In this document: piece after piece, positions 17,923 to 27,164 of the stretch | Layout: each line of letters begins with the position of its first letter | How positions within the stretch are numbered: position 1 is the stretch's first letter | NCBI GenBank assembly: GCA_000403295.2 | Contig: KE159605.1 | Coordinates: 1,397,409-1,461,408 of the forward strand | Direction of reading: 5' to 3' | DNA from: Lachnospiraceae bacterium M18-1 | Lineage (GTDB): Bacteria > Bacillota > Clostridia > Lachnospirales > Lachnospiraceae | Length of the DNA stretch: 64,000 nt | Program-made: the position numbers and the translations under genes | The notes under the pieces: generated by a model | The model's database searches: none | The model's input: only the letters and a program-made list of their open reading frames with translations | What the model was told of the DNA's origin: nothing

Positions 17923-19602
17923 ATGGAACAAGAAAAAATGACTACAGAGCAGCATCCAGCCGGAAGCAAATATGAAGCCGTTCCGGAGCAGTTTCCTCAG
18001 ATAGAGGACCTAAAGCCCCAGAGCAGTCCGCTCCTGCTGAATATGAAAGAACAATTCGCCTGGTACGGCAAAACAGCCTGCCTGTTTGCGCTGATCTATA
18101 CCTTCTGTCTCTTTGACAATCCGGCAGGCATCACATTTCCGGCTGCCGCTGCCGCAGTGATCCTGTTCTCCGTCCTGTGGCTTCGCAAAGCCGGCATCTC
18201 CTTGAAGCGGGGCCTGTTCTTCTATTTTACGGGAATGATGCTTCTCTCCATCTCCACCTGCATGACGGCAAATACCTGGATCCGCCTGTTTAACCGCGCC
18301 GGCATCCTGCTTTTATTCTGCACAGGCATGCTGCATCAGATGTATGAGGACAGCCGCTGGAGCTTTTCCACCTCACTCAGACAGCTGCTGTTCTTTGCCG
18401 GAACCTGTTTTGCATCTCTGTTCAAGCCTTTCGAGCATATGCTGTACCATATTTCGAAACGCAGGGCAAAGAAAGCATCGGCAGATACCCGGAAAACAGA
18501 TCCAGTCAAAAAACAGGCCCCAGCCGTGCTCACGGGCACTGCCATCGCCGCCGTTTTTCTGCTGTGCGTGATGCCGCTGCTGATTGGGTCTGACCCGGTC
18601 TTTGCCAGATATTTCCGGAGGTGCATCTCGATTCCGGAGATTCCGGATCTCACCACCGCAGTCCGGATCTGTTTTTGCTTTCTTTCCGGATTTCTCATGC
18701 TCTATATATTTTTTGCCGCGTTGTTCCGGCAGAACCTGAATCATACGGGGCAAAAAGAAGGACCCGGGGCAAATGCACTGACCGGGATCACATTTACTAT
18801 GATACTGGCTTTCATCTATGTGATCTATTCCGGAATCCAGATCCTGTTTTTATTCCTGCGCCGGGGACTTCCCGGCGGGATGACCTATTCCCAGTACGCC
18901 CACCAGGGCTTCTGGCAGCTTTTGGCTGTCAGCCTGATCAATCTGGTGACCGTAATGGTCTGTATCCAGGTCTTTGAAACGCGCCGGACGCTGAATTTCC
19001 TGCTGCTGGTGATTTCCGTCTGTACCTGCGTCATGACCCTGTCGGCAGCCTACCGGATGCTGCTCTATGTGGGCGTTTATCATCTCACTTTCCTGCGGAT
19101 CCTGGTGCTCTGGTTTCTGGGAGTCCTGACCCTGGTCATGTTGGGCGTGATGGTCAGCATCTTCCGGCAGGAGTTTCCTTTGTTCCGGTATGCCGTGGCA
19201 GCCGTGACCTGCTGCTATATTGTGTTTTCCTTTGCAGGTGTGGACCGTATCATCGCCTCCTACAACCTGCGCCATATGAAGCAGATCACCTGGCAGGATG
19301 TGAACTATCTGCTCCATGACCTGTCCGTCGATGCCGCGCCCTATGTTGCGCAGGCAGCAGATATGAAAATAAAAACGTATACCTACACAGAGGATGATCT
19401 TTATTATTACAGAGACGAACCCTATGAATTTAAGTACCAGGAGGACCTTTCCAAGTTCGAGACCATAGGCGAATATCTGGAATCGGAGTTTAAATTTTAT
19501 ATGGAAGGAATCTACGAGTTCAGGAAGCCCACTTTACGGAAATGGAATTTTGCGGAGGCGAGGGCCTGGAAAACAGCGGAGGAATATATAGAGGCGCATT
19601 GA
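17923..19602 (+). CDS. DUF4173 polytopic membrane protein
   Basis: Start taken at ATG 17923 (MEQEKMTTEQ) with AAAGGAG seven bases upstream; the longer frame overlaps the XRE gene without a ribosome site. About 559 residues: a polar N-terminus of 45, then about a dozen membrane segments, and a soluble acidic C-terminal domain of about 90 residues (YTYTEDDLYYYRDEPYEFKY onward). The layout and the NRAGILLLFCTGMLHQMYED region resemble DUF4173 proteins, whose function is unknown. Confidence 0.82.
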   Translation: MEQEKMTTEQHPAGSKYEAVPEQFPQIEDLKPQSSPLLLNMKEQFAWYGKTACLFALIYTFCLFDNPAGITFPAAAAAVILFSVLWLRKAGISLKRGLFFYFTGMMLLSISTCMTANTWIRLFNRAGILLLFCTGMLHQMYEDSRWSFSTSLRQLLFFAGTCFASLFKPFEHMLYHISKRRAKKASADTRKTDPVKKQAPAVLTGTAIAAVFLLCVMPLLIGSDPVFARYFRRCISIPEIPDLTTAVRICFCFLSGFLMLYIFFAALFRQNLNHTGQKEGPGANALTGITFTMILAFIYVIYSGIQILFLFLRRGLPGGMTYSQYAHQGFWQLLAVSLINLVTVMVCIQVFETRRTLNFLLLVISVCTCVMTLSAAYRMLLYVGVYHLTFLRILVLWFLGVLTLVMLGVMVSIFRQEFPLFRYAVAAVTCCYIVFSFAGVDRIIASYNLRHMKQITWQDVNYLLHDLSVDAAPYVAQAADMKIKTYTYTEDDLYYYRDEPYEFKYQEDLSKFETIGEYLESEFKFYMEGIYEFRKPTLRKWNFAEARAWKTAEEYIEAH

Positions 19603-19630
19603 GTTTTTCAAAAACCGTACACGTAAAAAT

Positions 19631-19668
19631 AAGTCCAAAAAGTTTGAAACCTTTTTGGACTTTCGTCT
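19631..19668 (+). terminator. Terminator after the DUF4173 gene
   Basis: Perfect 12-base arms AAGTCCAAAAAG and CTTTTTGGACTT with an 8-base loop; the T-rich tail is short (TTTCGTCTGTCT). Confidence 0.65.
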
Positions 19669-19680
19669 GTCTAATAAGTA

Positions 19681-19716
19681 GTAATCATTCACAGACTGCA
19701 GGCCGCGAATGATTAC
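19681..19716. repeat. Intergenic inverted repeat
   Basis: GTAATCATTC and GAATGATTAC form a 10-base stem around a 16-base loop, upstream of the second ECF sigma gene. It may be a relic of the GTTAC...GTAAC palindrome family seen elsewhere or a regulatory dyad; undecided. Confidence 0.5.
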
Positions 19717-19857
19717 AAGGCGCCAGAAAAATGGTCCAGAATACCTGCCGCCGCAGCATTTCCGGATTCAAAAGAATATACGCTCCCGGATCGCTGTTCC
19801 GAGAATGGACAGACATCTGATCCTGTGAGCCGTAGATAAGGTGAGGAGGTTTTTTTC

Positions 19858-20385
19858 TTGAAGTTTTTAGTAAAAAGGGCAAAACGGCATGACAACAATG
19901 CTTTTGTGGAATTGATGGAAAGGCATAAGCTTACGATGTATAAGGTTGCAAGAAGTTATCTGAAATCCGACGATGATATTGCAGATGCCATCCAGGAGAC
20001 GATCCTGACTTGCTATGAAAAATTGGACAGTCTGGAGAATGAACAGTTTTTCAAGACCTGGCTGGTCCGGATACTGATCAACAAGTGTATTGATATCTTA
20101 AATGCCGGCAGGCGGGAATGCCCCACGGAACAGCTGCCGGAGCGGGGAGGGAATTGCGTGTCTCTGGAAAATTATGAGTTTTATGAACTGCTCAATTCAC
20201 TGGATGAAAAGTACCGCCTCATCCTGATCCTCTATTATGTCGAGGGCTTCAAAATCCGGGAGATCGCTCAGATACTGGATCTGGAAGAAAACACAGTAAA
20301 GACCCGTCTGTCCAGAGGGCGCAAAGAGGCCGCCCGGGAGTATCGCTTCGAACCGGTCAGATATATCGGACGGGCTGTCAGATAA
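19858..20385 (+). CDS. ECF-type sigma factor
   Basis: 175 residues from TTG 19858, chosen because GAGGAGG lies seven bases upstream. Region 2: NAFVELMERHKLTMYKVARS, DDDIADAIQETILTCYEKL, FKTWLVRILINKCID. Region 4: LNSLDEKYRLILILYYVEGF, KIREIAQILDLEENTVKTRL, SRGRKEA. The next gene encodes a single-pass protein with a long external domain, the usual place for a cognate anti-sigma or sigma-dependent envelope protein. Confidence 0.93.
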   Translation: MKFLVKRAKRHDNNAFVELMERHKLTMYKVARSYLKSDDDIADAIQETILTCYEKLDSLENEQFFKTWLVRILINKCIDILNAGRRECPTEQLPERGGNCVSLENYEFYELLNSLDEKYRLILILYYVEGFKIREIAQILDLEENTVKTRLSRGRKEAAREYRFEPVRYIGRAVR

Positions 20386-20442
20386 GCGGATTCCTTAGAA
20401 TCTATAGAAACGAAGCAACTGATCATCTTCTTTAAAGATTTG

Positions 20443-20507
20443 TCTCAGCAAAGGAAGCGTAATGTATTTTATAAAAATATATCCTATCGGAAACCCGTTT
20501 GCTGAGA
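20443..20507. repeat. Inverted repeat in sigma/DUF4367 intergenic gap
   Basis: TCTCAGCAAA (20443-20452) pairs with TTTGCTGAGA (20498-20507) across a 45-base AT-rich loop. It lies between the sigma factor and its partner, and may modulate expression of the second gene. Confidence 0.45.
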
Positions 20508-20536
20508 AAGTTGATTACAAAAACAGGAGGTAACGA

Positions 20537-22030
20537 ATGAAAAGAACATATACAGATCGGGACATGATTAGAATTTTAAATCAGGAGCTGGTCATTCCGG
20601 ATAAAGTAGACCAGGGGATGCAGGACGCGTATCGGAAGCTTGGGATCAAGAGAAAAGGGACGGTCTCTTTTGCCAGAAAGCGCAGAATGTGGCATATTCT
20701 GGCAGCGGCGGCTGTTCTGGCCGCAGGCTCCTCTGTCGCTGTTGTCGCAGCAAACAAATTTCTATCTGCAAATCTGGTGAAGCAGGAGGATTCTGTGGCC
20801 TACAAACTCGTAATCGACCGTGACCAGGCTGCCCACGAGATTGAAGTAACCCCTACCTATATGCCGGCCGGCTATGAATTAGGCGCAGATAATACGCCCT
20901 TTGGCGGGAAATGGCATAACGAAGAAACCGGCGGAACCATCTCGTTCAGAACAATGAATGCCGCTGAGCTGGATACATTGATCCGGCTCGGAGAGACGGA
21001 TGACTTAACCAGCGGGATGACGGAAAAGGATCTGGAAGAAGAAATTGAGATCAACGGCACAAAGGCAGCTTTGTTCCTGCTTGGCAAAGATTATGTGGAC
21101 AGCGAGAACGAGCGGATGGATGTGATGCTCTTTAATGAAGAAGACGGCTATCTGGTACAGCTCTTTAATAGCAGCGCCCTTTCCAAGAGCGAGATCCTCA
21201 AGATTGCAAAGGGACTGGATATAAAGGTTCTGGATTCTACTGTCCCCTATAAAACAGAGGAAGAAATCCAAACCCTGCTGGCGCAGAAAAAAGACTCTGA
21301 CGAACAATTTCAAAATATGCTGGCCCCCGAAATACTGGCGGACAATAATTTCTTTTCCGTCGGCACAGAATTGGAGATTCCTTATAAAGTAGACAAATAT
21401 GGGACCAAACTGGATGATTACCGTTTTACGGTGAATTCCATCGAAATAAAGGATTCGCTTCCACTCTCGGAATTTGCCAAGGAAAATTATTATGATCATG
21501 ACGGGGAGCTTGCGGCCTGGCTCAATGAGGACGGCACTCTCAAAGCCCATGAGCGTTATAAATATACTTATGACAGTAACGGAAATCAGTCAGGAGAGCC
21601 GACCGTAGATACGGTGGATTCCAAGTTTGTAGTTGTGGATATGAAGCTGAAGAACAACAACGAGGTCAATCAGTTCGGCGATGAAGTCATGGTATGTCCC
21701 TCTGTAAAATATCTGGACACAGACGGAGATACCATGACCCGAAGCTATACTGCTGATTTTCAATACCGCAGCGCAAATGAGGACTATCATCTGCAGACAG
21801 ACGGGTTTCCCATCTATTTTGACAAAATATCTAATACGGAAGGAATTGACCGTATGAAGGGCTTCCATATCGTTTCTCTGCAGCCCGGAGAGGAATTGGA
21901 GTATACCCTGGTGTATGTCGTAGACGAGGACCGTCTGGATGATGCATATCTCCAGTTCTATTCCGGGGAAGGACAGGGATGTGAGTCTGAAACCGGAAAT
22001 GAATATGTCTATGTAAAGATTGAGCAGTAA
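20537..22030 (+). CDS. DUF4367-like membrane-anchored envelope protein, putative sigma partner
   Basis: 497 residues. A cytoplasmic N-terminus of about 50 (MKRTYTDRDMIRILNQELVI) precedes one membrane segment (about 51-72, WHILAAAAVLAAGSSVAVVA). An external region follows with a DUF4367-like block (TYMPAGYELG, GGTISFRTMNAAELD, GYLVQLFNSSALSKSEILKI) and a C-terminal beta-rich domain resembling DUF4352-type modules (VVDMKLKNNNEVNQ, LQPGEELEYTLVYVVDEDRL). The position after the sigma gene and the topology suggest an anti-sigma role; inference. Confidence 0.8.
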   Translation: MKRTYTDRDMIRILNQELVIPDKVDQGMQDAYRKLGIKRKGTVSFARKRRMWHILAAAAVLAAGSSVAVVAANKFLSANLVKQEDSVAYKLVIDRDQAAHEIEVTPTYMPAGYELGADNTPFGGKWHNEETGGTISFRTMNAAELDTLIRLGETDDLTSGMTEKDLEEEIEINGTKAALFLLGKDYVDSENERMDVMLFNEEDGYLVQLFNSSALSKSEILKIAKGLDIKVLDSTVPYKTEEEIQTLLAQKKDSDEQFQNMLAPEILADNNFFSVGTELEIPYKVDKYGTKLDDYRFTVNSIEIKDSLPLSEFAKENYYDHDGELAAWLNEDGTLKAHERYKYTYDSNGNQSGEPTVDTVDSKFVVVDMKLKNNNEVNQFGDEVMVCPSVKYLDTDGDTMTRSYTADFQYRSANEDYHLQTDGFPIYFDKISNTEGIDRMKGFHIVSLQPGEELEYTLVYVVDEDRLDDAYLQFYSGEGQGCESETGNEYVYVKIEQ

Positions 22031-22040
22031 GAACTGTTCA

Positions 22041-22096
22041 GGCTGCCTGATACCAGGCAGCCACATGAAAGGAGGGCGGACAGGTCCTCCTTTTTT
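22041..22096 (+). terminator. Double hairpin terminator
   Basis: A first stem GGCTGCCTG/CAGGCAGCC (22041-22062) is followed by AAAGGAGG/CCTCCTTT (22068-22093) running into a T tract. Confidence 0.85.
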
Positions 22097-22156
22097 CATG
22101 CACGAATCCATCTTTTTCTCATAATGTAATATATATCTTTTGATTGGAGTGTCTGC

Positions 22157-22924
22157 ATGGAACCAATATTGGAACTGAAACATATCAATTATGCATATCA
22201 CAGCCTGGAAGGGGAAACCAAAGCACTGACAGATATCTCATTTTCCGTATCCCCCGGGGAGTTCGTTGCGATCGTAGGGCCTTCGGGGTGCGGCAAATCC
22301 ACGCTGCTGTCCATCATCTGCGGCCTGATCGAGGCTGAGGACGGGCAGGTGAAACTGAACGGGGATGCGCTCCGTGAGAGCTCCACCAATATCGGATATA
22401 TGCTGCAGCATGACCACCTTTTTGAATGGCGGACTGTCTATCACAACGTCCTGCTGGGGCTGGAGATCCGGCACATGCTCTCCACGCGTTCCCGGGAATA
22501 TGCCCATGAGCTCCTCGAGCTGTACGGCCTGAAACAGTTTGAAAATGCAAAGCCCTCCGAGCTTTCCGGCGGAATGCGCCAGCGGGCGGCCCTGATCCGG
22601 ACCCTGGTGCTGGATCCGGACATTCTGCTGTTAGACGAACCCTTTTCTGCCCTGGATTATCAGACCCGTTTATCGGTCTGTGACGACATCGGCCAGATTC
22701 TCCGGAACGCCCATAAAACCGCGGTCCTCGTGACACACGACCTTTCCGAAGCGGTCAGTTTGGCCGACCGGGTCGTGGTATTGACTGCGCGCCCCGCCTC
22801 CATCGCAAAAATCATTCCCATCACCTTTGAATTAGAGACAGATACTCCTATGAACCGGCGCAATGCACCGGAATTTAAACATTATTTCAATATCATCTGG
22901 AAGGAGCTGAATACCAATGGCTGA
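22157..22924 (+). CDS. ABC transporter ATPase, NitT/TauT (SsuB-like) type
   Basis: 255 residues: Walker A GPSGCGKST (about 41-49), Q-loop YMLQHDHLFEWRTV, signature LSGGMRQRAALIRTL, Walker B ILLLDEPFSALD, switch VTHDLSEAV. The pattern is that of the SsuB/TauB/NrtD group, which imports nitrate, sulfonates, taurine or pyrimidine precursors. It overlaps the permease gene by eight bases. No substrate-binding protein gene lies next to the pair, so the substrate cannot be inferred. Confidence 0.92.
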   Translation: MEPILELKHINYAYHSLEGETKALTDISFSVSPGEFVAIVGPSGCGKSTLLSIICGLIEAEDGQVKLNGDALRESSTNIGYMLQHDHLFEWRTVYHNVLLGLEIRHMLSTRSREYAHELLELYGLKQFENAKPSELSGGMRQRAALIRTLVLDPDILLLDEPFSALDYQTRLSVCDDIGQILRNAHKTAVLVTHDLSEAVSLADRVVVLTARPASIAKIIPITFELETDTPMNRRNAPEFKHYFNIIWKELNTNG

Positions 22925-23735
22925 TCATTCTGCCGTACAGTGTAAAACCTCTGCCGGACAGCGAAATTTCCTGCACGGCAGGAAAATGCACCGGCGTATC
23001 GTCTGCGTTTCCCGCGCCGCAATCCTGATCTGTTTTCTTTTTTTATGGGAATTTACCGCCAGGAACGGGATCATTGATTCTTTCATTTTCAGCAGTCCCT
23101 CGCAGGTAGCCCTTTGTTTTTGGGAAATGACAAAAGACAAGAGCATTTTCCTGCATCTCTGGAGCACTCTGTATGAGACCATTGCCAGCTTCCTGCTGAC
23201 CACCCTCATCAGTATCCTGGCGGCAGTGCTGCTCTGGTGCAGCGCCAAGCTGTCCGAAATCCTGGATCCTTACCTGGTGGTCCTCAACAGCCTGCCCAAA
23301 TCCGCCCTTGCGCCGCTCCTGATCGTATGGCTTGGCGCCAACCAGACTACCATCATCGCGGCCGGAATGTCTGTTGCGATCTTCGGCAGCATCCTGAACC
23401 TGTATACCAGCTTTGCCGGGGTAGACCAGGAGAAGATCAAGCTGATCTATACCCTTCGGGGCACTAAGCGGCACGCACTTGCCAAGGTGGTGCTTCCAAG
23501 CTCTATCCCCGCCATCATCAGTAATATGAAGGTCAACATCGGGCTCTGCCTGGTGGGTGTCGTGATCGGGGAGTTCCTTGCGGCACGGAGCGGGCTGGGG
23601 TATCTAATCATCTATTCTAGTCAGGTTTTTAAGATGGATTGGCTGCTGATGAGTATTATTCTCCTCTGCCTCATGGCAATGGTGCTCTATTCCCTGATCA
23701 ATCTGCTGGAAAAATGGTGCAGGCGGCGTTATTGA
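22917..23735 (+). CDS. ABC transporter permease, NitT/TauT (SsuC-like) type
   Basis: 272 residues with six membrane segments and the EAA-loop typical of BPD_transp_1 (AGVDQEKIKLIYTLRGTKRH followed by ALAKVVLPSSIPAIISNMKV). LVVLNSLPKSALAPLLIVWL and GEFLAARSGLGYLIIYSSQV are characteristic of SsuC/TauC relatives. The start is translationally coupled to the ATPase gene. Confidence 0.92.
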   Translation: MADHSAVQCKTSAGQRNFLHGRKMHRRIVCVSRAAILICFLFLWEFTARNGIIDSFIFSSPSQVALCFWEMTKDKSIFLHLWSTLYETIASFLLTTLISILAAVLLWCSAKLSEILDPYLVVLNSLPKSALAPLLIVWLGANQTTIIAAGMSVAIFGSILNLYTSFAGVDQEKIKLIYTLRGTKRHALAKVVLPSSIPAIISNMKVNIGLCLVGVVIGEFLAARSGLGYLIIYSSQVFKMDWLLMSIILLCLMAMVLYSLINLLEKWCRRRY

Positions 23736-23749
23736 TGATTTTCGAGCGA

Positions 23750-23780
23750 AAAAAACAGGAGATGCATCCGCACCTCCTGT
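23750..23780 (-). terminator. Terminator of the lipoprotein gene
   Basis: Arms ACAGGAG (23755-23761) and CTCCTGT (23774-23780); on the minus strand the stem runs into seven T residues. It may also serve the ABC genes arriving from the other side. Confidence 0.8.
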
Positions 23781-23795
23781 CTACATAGTATCACT

Positions 23796-24428
23796 TTACT
23801 GCACCTGTAATGACAGTGCCATCTCCTTTGTACTGATCTCTTCTCCGGATTCAACACTGACATATTTGATAAATCCAACTTCATCCTCAAAGCATAACTC
23901 TGCCTGCTGAATATCATCAAATATCAGTCCGGAAATTCTGATCTCCCGGCCGCCCTCATTCGTAACGCTAAACTCATAGGTTGTCCTGAGCATTTTTCCG
24001 GAACCGGTTTCCGCACCGCCTGTTTCCGGTACTGTATAATACAGGCAGACTGTCTCATCGTTTTCGACCTTCATGCCGGAAGCCATCAGATTTTCCGGAA
24101 ATTCCGCGTCAGTAGATGCCTTGACCGTAAAACCTGTGACCGCTTCACCTGTACGGTTTGTCAGCAGCACCTTATGAGCCTCCGGGGATTCTGTTCCAAT
24201 AATCTGATAGTTTTCGGCCCCTTCATCCGGAGTCTCCTCAGCCTGCGCATCGGCTTCTCCGGCATTTTCCTGATCTTCCGCTTCTTCCTGGTCTGTTTCC
24301 TCTGTGCCGCCGTCAGACAGCTCCGTCTCCGGCTTCTGTTCATTTGTTTCCTTTTCCTTTTTGCCGCATGCAAGGATCATGCATGCCGTCCCTATCACCA
24401 AAAGCCCTGTTATGAATGCTCTTTTCAT
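23796..24428 (-). CDS. Putative lipoprotein, function unknown
   Basis: 210 residues. The signal peptide MKRAFITGLLVIGTACMILA ends at a lipobox cysteine (ILAC). An acidic linker of about 55 residues, rich in Glu, Asp, Gln and Ala, leads to a beta-rich C-terminal domain (IIGTESPEAHKVLLTNRTGE, VCLYYTVPETGG, RTTYEFSVTNEGGREIRISG). The domain looks like a small cell-surface sandwich, but I do not recognise it. Good GAGGAGG ribosome site. It is flanked by terminators and is probably monocistronic. Confidence 0.8.
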   Translation of the reverse strand: MKRAFITGLLVIGTACMILACGKKEKETNEQKPETELSDGGTEETDQEEAEDQENAGEADAQAEETPDEGAENYQIIGTESPEAHKVLLTNRTGEAVTGFTVKASTDAEFPENLMASGMKVENDETVCLYYTVPETGGAETGSGKMLRTTYEFSVTNEGGREIRISGLIFDDIQQAELCFEDEVGFIKYVSVESGEEISTKEMALSLQVQ

Positions 24429-24471
24429 AGTATTTCCTCCTCATTTTTAAGAAACCTTACCGTATATTAAA

Positions 24472-24496
24472 GGATTCCTCTCCGCGAAAGGAATCC
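24472..24496 (-). terminator. Terminator of the Bsp-repeat/transglutaminase gene
   Basis: GGATTCCT (24472-24479) and AGGAATCC (24489-24496) form a stem followed on the minus strand by TTTAATAT. The T tract is weak. Confidence 0.6.
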
Positions 24497-24523
24497 CTCT
24501 TCAGATCATCTACCTTTGTGGAA

Positions 24524-26560
24524 TTATTTTCGGTATGCATATGGAGCTGTTGCATAGGTTGTCATATAAAATCCATATCCAGGATTCTCATATTGAGATT
24601 CCGGGTCGCAGACATAGGTCGCGCCGTTCATATAGATCTCTACCCATGCATGAGGCCCCCATCCTCCGGAATACAGCGGAACCGACCCGCTGATCATCGT
24701 CGCATTGTATCCAAGCTGACGTGCCAGCGCCGCAAAGGAAGCGGCATAGCAGTAGCAGTTCCCTCTTCTTTGCTCCAGACCGTAAATGGCATACCACTCT
24801 TCCTGTGTATAGCCCGGCTCTGCAGGCTGCAGAGGAATCGGCAGTGTCTGGTAGGAAATATTATTGACGACCCAGTTAAAACAGGTACGCAGCTTCGTCC
24901 CCGAATCCATGGATCCATTGGTAGCGGAATTGATCACCGCGCTGGCATCCCTTGCAACTCTTGTCTGTACGGCAAAGTTCAGCTTATAGCTGACGCCTCC
25001 TGCAAGGCTGCTCTGTCCGTTGGACTGGATATATACATGGGTTGTATAAGACCCCGGCGTACCGTGCCTTGTCCCGTCTACATTGACATACCACACTCCA
25101 TTGTCTGACCGGACGCCTTCATACCAGATCAGGTCATCCTGACCATTGGCATCGCTCCAGGTCGGGAACAGCACCTTCGCTCCGCTTCCGCTGACCCATG
25201 GAGCGGACAGTGAGATCTGGTACTGAGAATCACTGATCCTTGCAGCCTGTACCTTAGACTTGCGGCTGATGCTGATATTTGCAGCCGTGCCGCAGGCGCA
25301 GTCCATGATTCCGTTGTTCATCGTGATATACACATGGATATTGTAATTGCCCGTATTGTAATTATGATTTCCTATATTGGCTGATACTGCATATGTACCG
25401 TTGCCCTGTGACCGGGCGGTATACCACCGGATATCGCTCTGATCCCCGGCATGCCATACCGGCACCTGAATCTTCTCTACTCCTGCCGGTGCACTGATAT
25501 TCGAGATCACAATATCAAATGCCCCTGTACCTTCATCCACCTTTGTGACCTTCACGGATGCGGACGGAGTCTTATCCACGCGGAAGCTTCCGCCTCTCAG
25601 GATCTGCGACGATCCATCTGATAACACAGCATAGGCATGTACATTGTAAGATCCCTTCTGTCTGTGATTGCTGATGGGAACCGTGCATGCATAGCTTCCG
25701 TCTGAATATCTTGAAGCTTTGTACCATTTCAGATCATCCTGTCCTCCCTGGTCAGCCCACACGGCAAACTGGACTCCCGTCATCCCCGGAACCTGCGCCT
25801 CGGACAGCGTGACCTGATAGGAAACCTCCCGCCGGTCCGGATCGGACACCGTCAATTTACCTTTTGATATATTCGAACTGACATCCTGGGATGCTGCCCC
25901 CACGAAACTGAGCCCTCCGTTGTTTTCCAGAACATACGCATGAATCTGGTATCTGCCTGCATGGTGTCCATGGTTGGCTGTGTTAACCTCTGCCATGTAG
26001 CTTCCGTCTGACATTCTGTTCGCAACATACCACCGGATATCACTCTGATCCCCGGCACACCATACCGGGATCTGTACCTGTTTGACTCCTGCGAAAGACT
26101 GGATTCCCTGGACCCATACCTGAAAGCTTCCGCTGGAAGCATTATAGTTTGAGACCGATACTTGTGCCGAAACCTTCGGAACGGACGTCACCTGAAACGT
26201 CGTCTGTCCTAATAAAATCTTTGCACCGTCAGTTCTTTCCACATATGCGTGTACGATGTAGTTCCCTGTCTGGCCATGGTTGCTGACACGGATATCACAC
26301 AGATAACTTCCGTCGCTCATCTGCTGCGGCTGATACCACTTCAGATCATCCTGCCCGTTCTCCTCCGCCCAGACCGCAAACAGCGCCCTCGATACATCTG
26401 AAACCGCATTCTGGCTCAAAGCAAGACGGAACAGCCTCTGAGTCCCGTCAAAATCCGATGCACTCAGAGAATAATCCGCTGCAGATGCTTTCATTGGAAC
26501 GAATACGCATAACAGCATCAAAAAAAATACAGGGAATAATGTTTTCAGTTTTTTCCTCAT
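24524..26560 (-). CDS. Secreted GBS-Bsp-like repeat protein with C-terminal transglutaminase-like domain
   Basis: 678 residues. A signal peptide (LFPVFFLMLLCVFVPMKASA) is followed by five GBS-Bsp-like repeats of about 95-100 residues. The repeats alternate between a form with VWAEENGQDDLKWY-like core (repeats 1, 3, 5) and one with VWCAGDQSDIRWY (repeats 2, 4), each ending in a GxYxxHxY segment. The C-terminal domain has the transglutaminase/protease triad: Cys in RRGNCYCYAASFAAL, His in GPHAWVEIYM, Asp in YVCDPESQ. Probably a cell-wall or exopolymer-associated enzyme; the substrate is unknown. Confidence 0.9.
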   Translation of the reverse strand: MRKKLKTLFPVFFLMLLCVFVPMKASAADYSLSASDFDGTQRLFRLALSQNAVSDVSRALFAVWAEENGQDDLKWYQPQQMSDGSYLCDIRVSNHGQTGNYIVHAYVERTDGAKILLGQTTFQVTSVPKVSAQVSVSNYNASSGSFQVWVQGIQSFAGVKQVQIPVWCAGDQSDIRWYVANRMSDGSYMAEVNTANHGHHAGRYQIHAYVLENNGGLSFVGAASQDVSSNISKGKLTVSDPDRREVSYQVTLSEAQVPGMTGVQFAVWADQGGQDDLKWYKASRYSDGSYACTVPISNHRQKGSYNVHAYAVLSDGSSQILRGGSFRVDKTPSASVKVTKVDEGTGAFDIVISNISAPAGVEKIQVPVWHAGDQSDIRWYTARSQGNGTYAVSANIGNHNYNTGNYNIHVYITMNNGIMDCACGTAANISISRKSKVQAARISDSQYQISLSAPWVSGSGAKVLFPTWSDANGQDDLIWYEGVRSDNGVWYVNVDGTRHGTPGSYTTHVYIQSNGQSSLAGGVSYKLNFAVQTRVARDASAVINSATNGSMDSGTKLRTCFNWVVNNISYQTLPIPLQPAEPGYTQEEWYAIYGLEQRRGNCYCYAASFAALARQLGYNATMISGSVPLYSGGWGPHAWVEIYMNGATYVCDPESQYENPGYGFYMTTYATAPYAYRK

Positions 26561-26765
26561 TTTTTCACTCCTTTAAGTTACTGAATCTCCCCTATTAATC
26601 TCCTCTTTTCATTATTATAATATATCCCCCAAGGCTTACTGCCGTATCTATGGTTTTCCCTGAACAGAACCGAAACTGACATTTCACCTCTTCTAAAAAT
26701 AGCACTATCCGCCTGGAATGTCAACATCAATCGGCCTCATTGACAACTCTTTTAGTTATACTATT

Positions 26766-26861
26766 GTTATAGTTCACGGCCTGTCCGCGAACTGTAACAT
26801 ACTATTCACAGCCACTTCACACACATTTGCAAAAGCAGCCAGCAAAGCTGTCTGTCGCTGC
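26766..26861. repeat. Palindrome family D copy joined to repeat family A copy
   Basis: GTTATAGTTCACGGC (26766-26780) pairs with GCGAACTGTAAC (26787-26798). Directly after it, 26799-26861 is a degraded copy of family A (CTATTCACAGCC, ACACATTTGCAAAAGCAGCC, GCTGTCTG). The short open frame over this region is an accident of the repeat. The rest of 26561-27164 holds the promoter region of the Bsp-repeat gene and nothing else I recognise. Confidence 0.7.
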
Positions 26862-27103
26862 CTTTATGCTTCCGCACGCGGATGCAAGCACCGATACTTG
26901 ATCCATCAGCGGCATGAGCAGGTTCTTTTATTCTTGAACATTTCAGATATATGTACTACTTTCTTGTTTTTTACATAAAAGCGACTTATAAATGAAGCCG
27001 TTGGTAAAAGATCTCCTTCCATTGTTCGTGGCTGGCTTATTGAAAGAGCTCTGTAACTCCATCTGTTAATATGATATAAAATATCTTAGGCGGGTATGAA
27101 TAT

Positions 27104-27130
27104 GATTTCTAAAATCAGAGATTTAGAATC
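27104..27130. promoter_or_regulatory. Putative operator upstream of XRE regulator
   Basis: GATTTCTAAA and TTTAGAATC form an imperfect dyad with an 8-base spacer about 35 bases before the regulator's start codon, a position that suits autorepression. Confidence 0.45.
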
Positions 27131-27164
27131 AAAATGAAATACAATAATTTACGAGGTGATGAAA

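Noticed and set aside
26718-26978. Open frame of 86 codons
   Set aside because: It runs through repeat families D and A, has no ribosome site and a composition unlike a protein.
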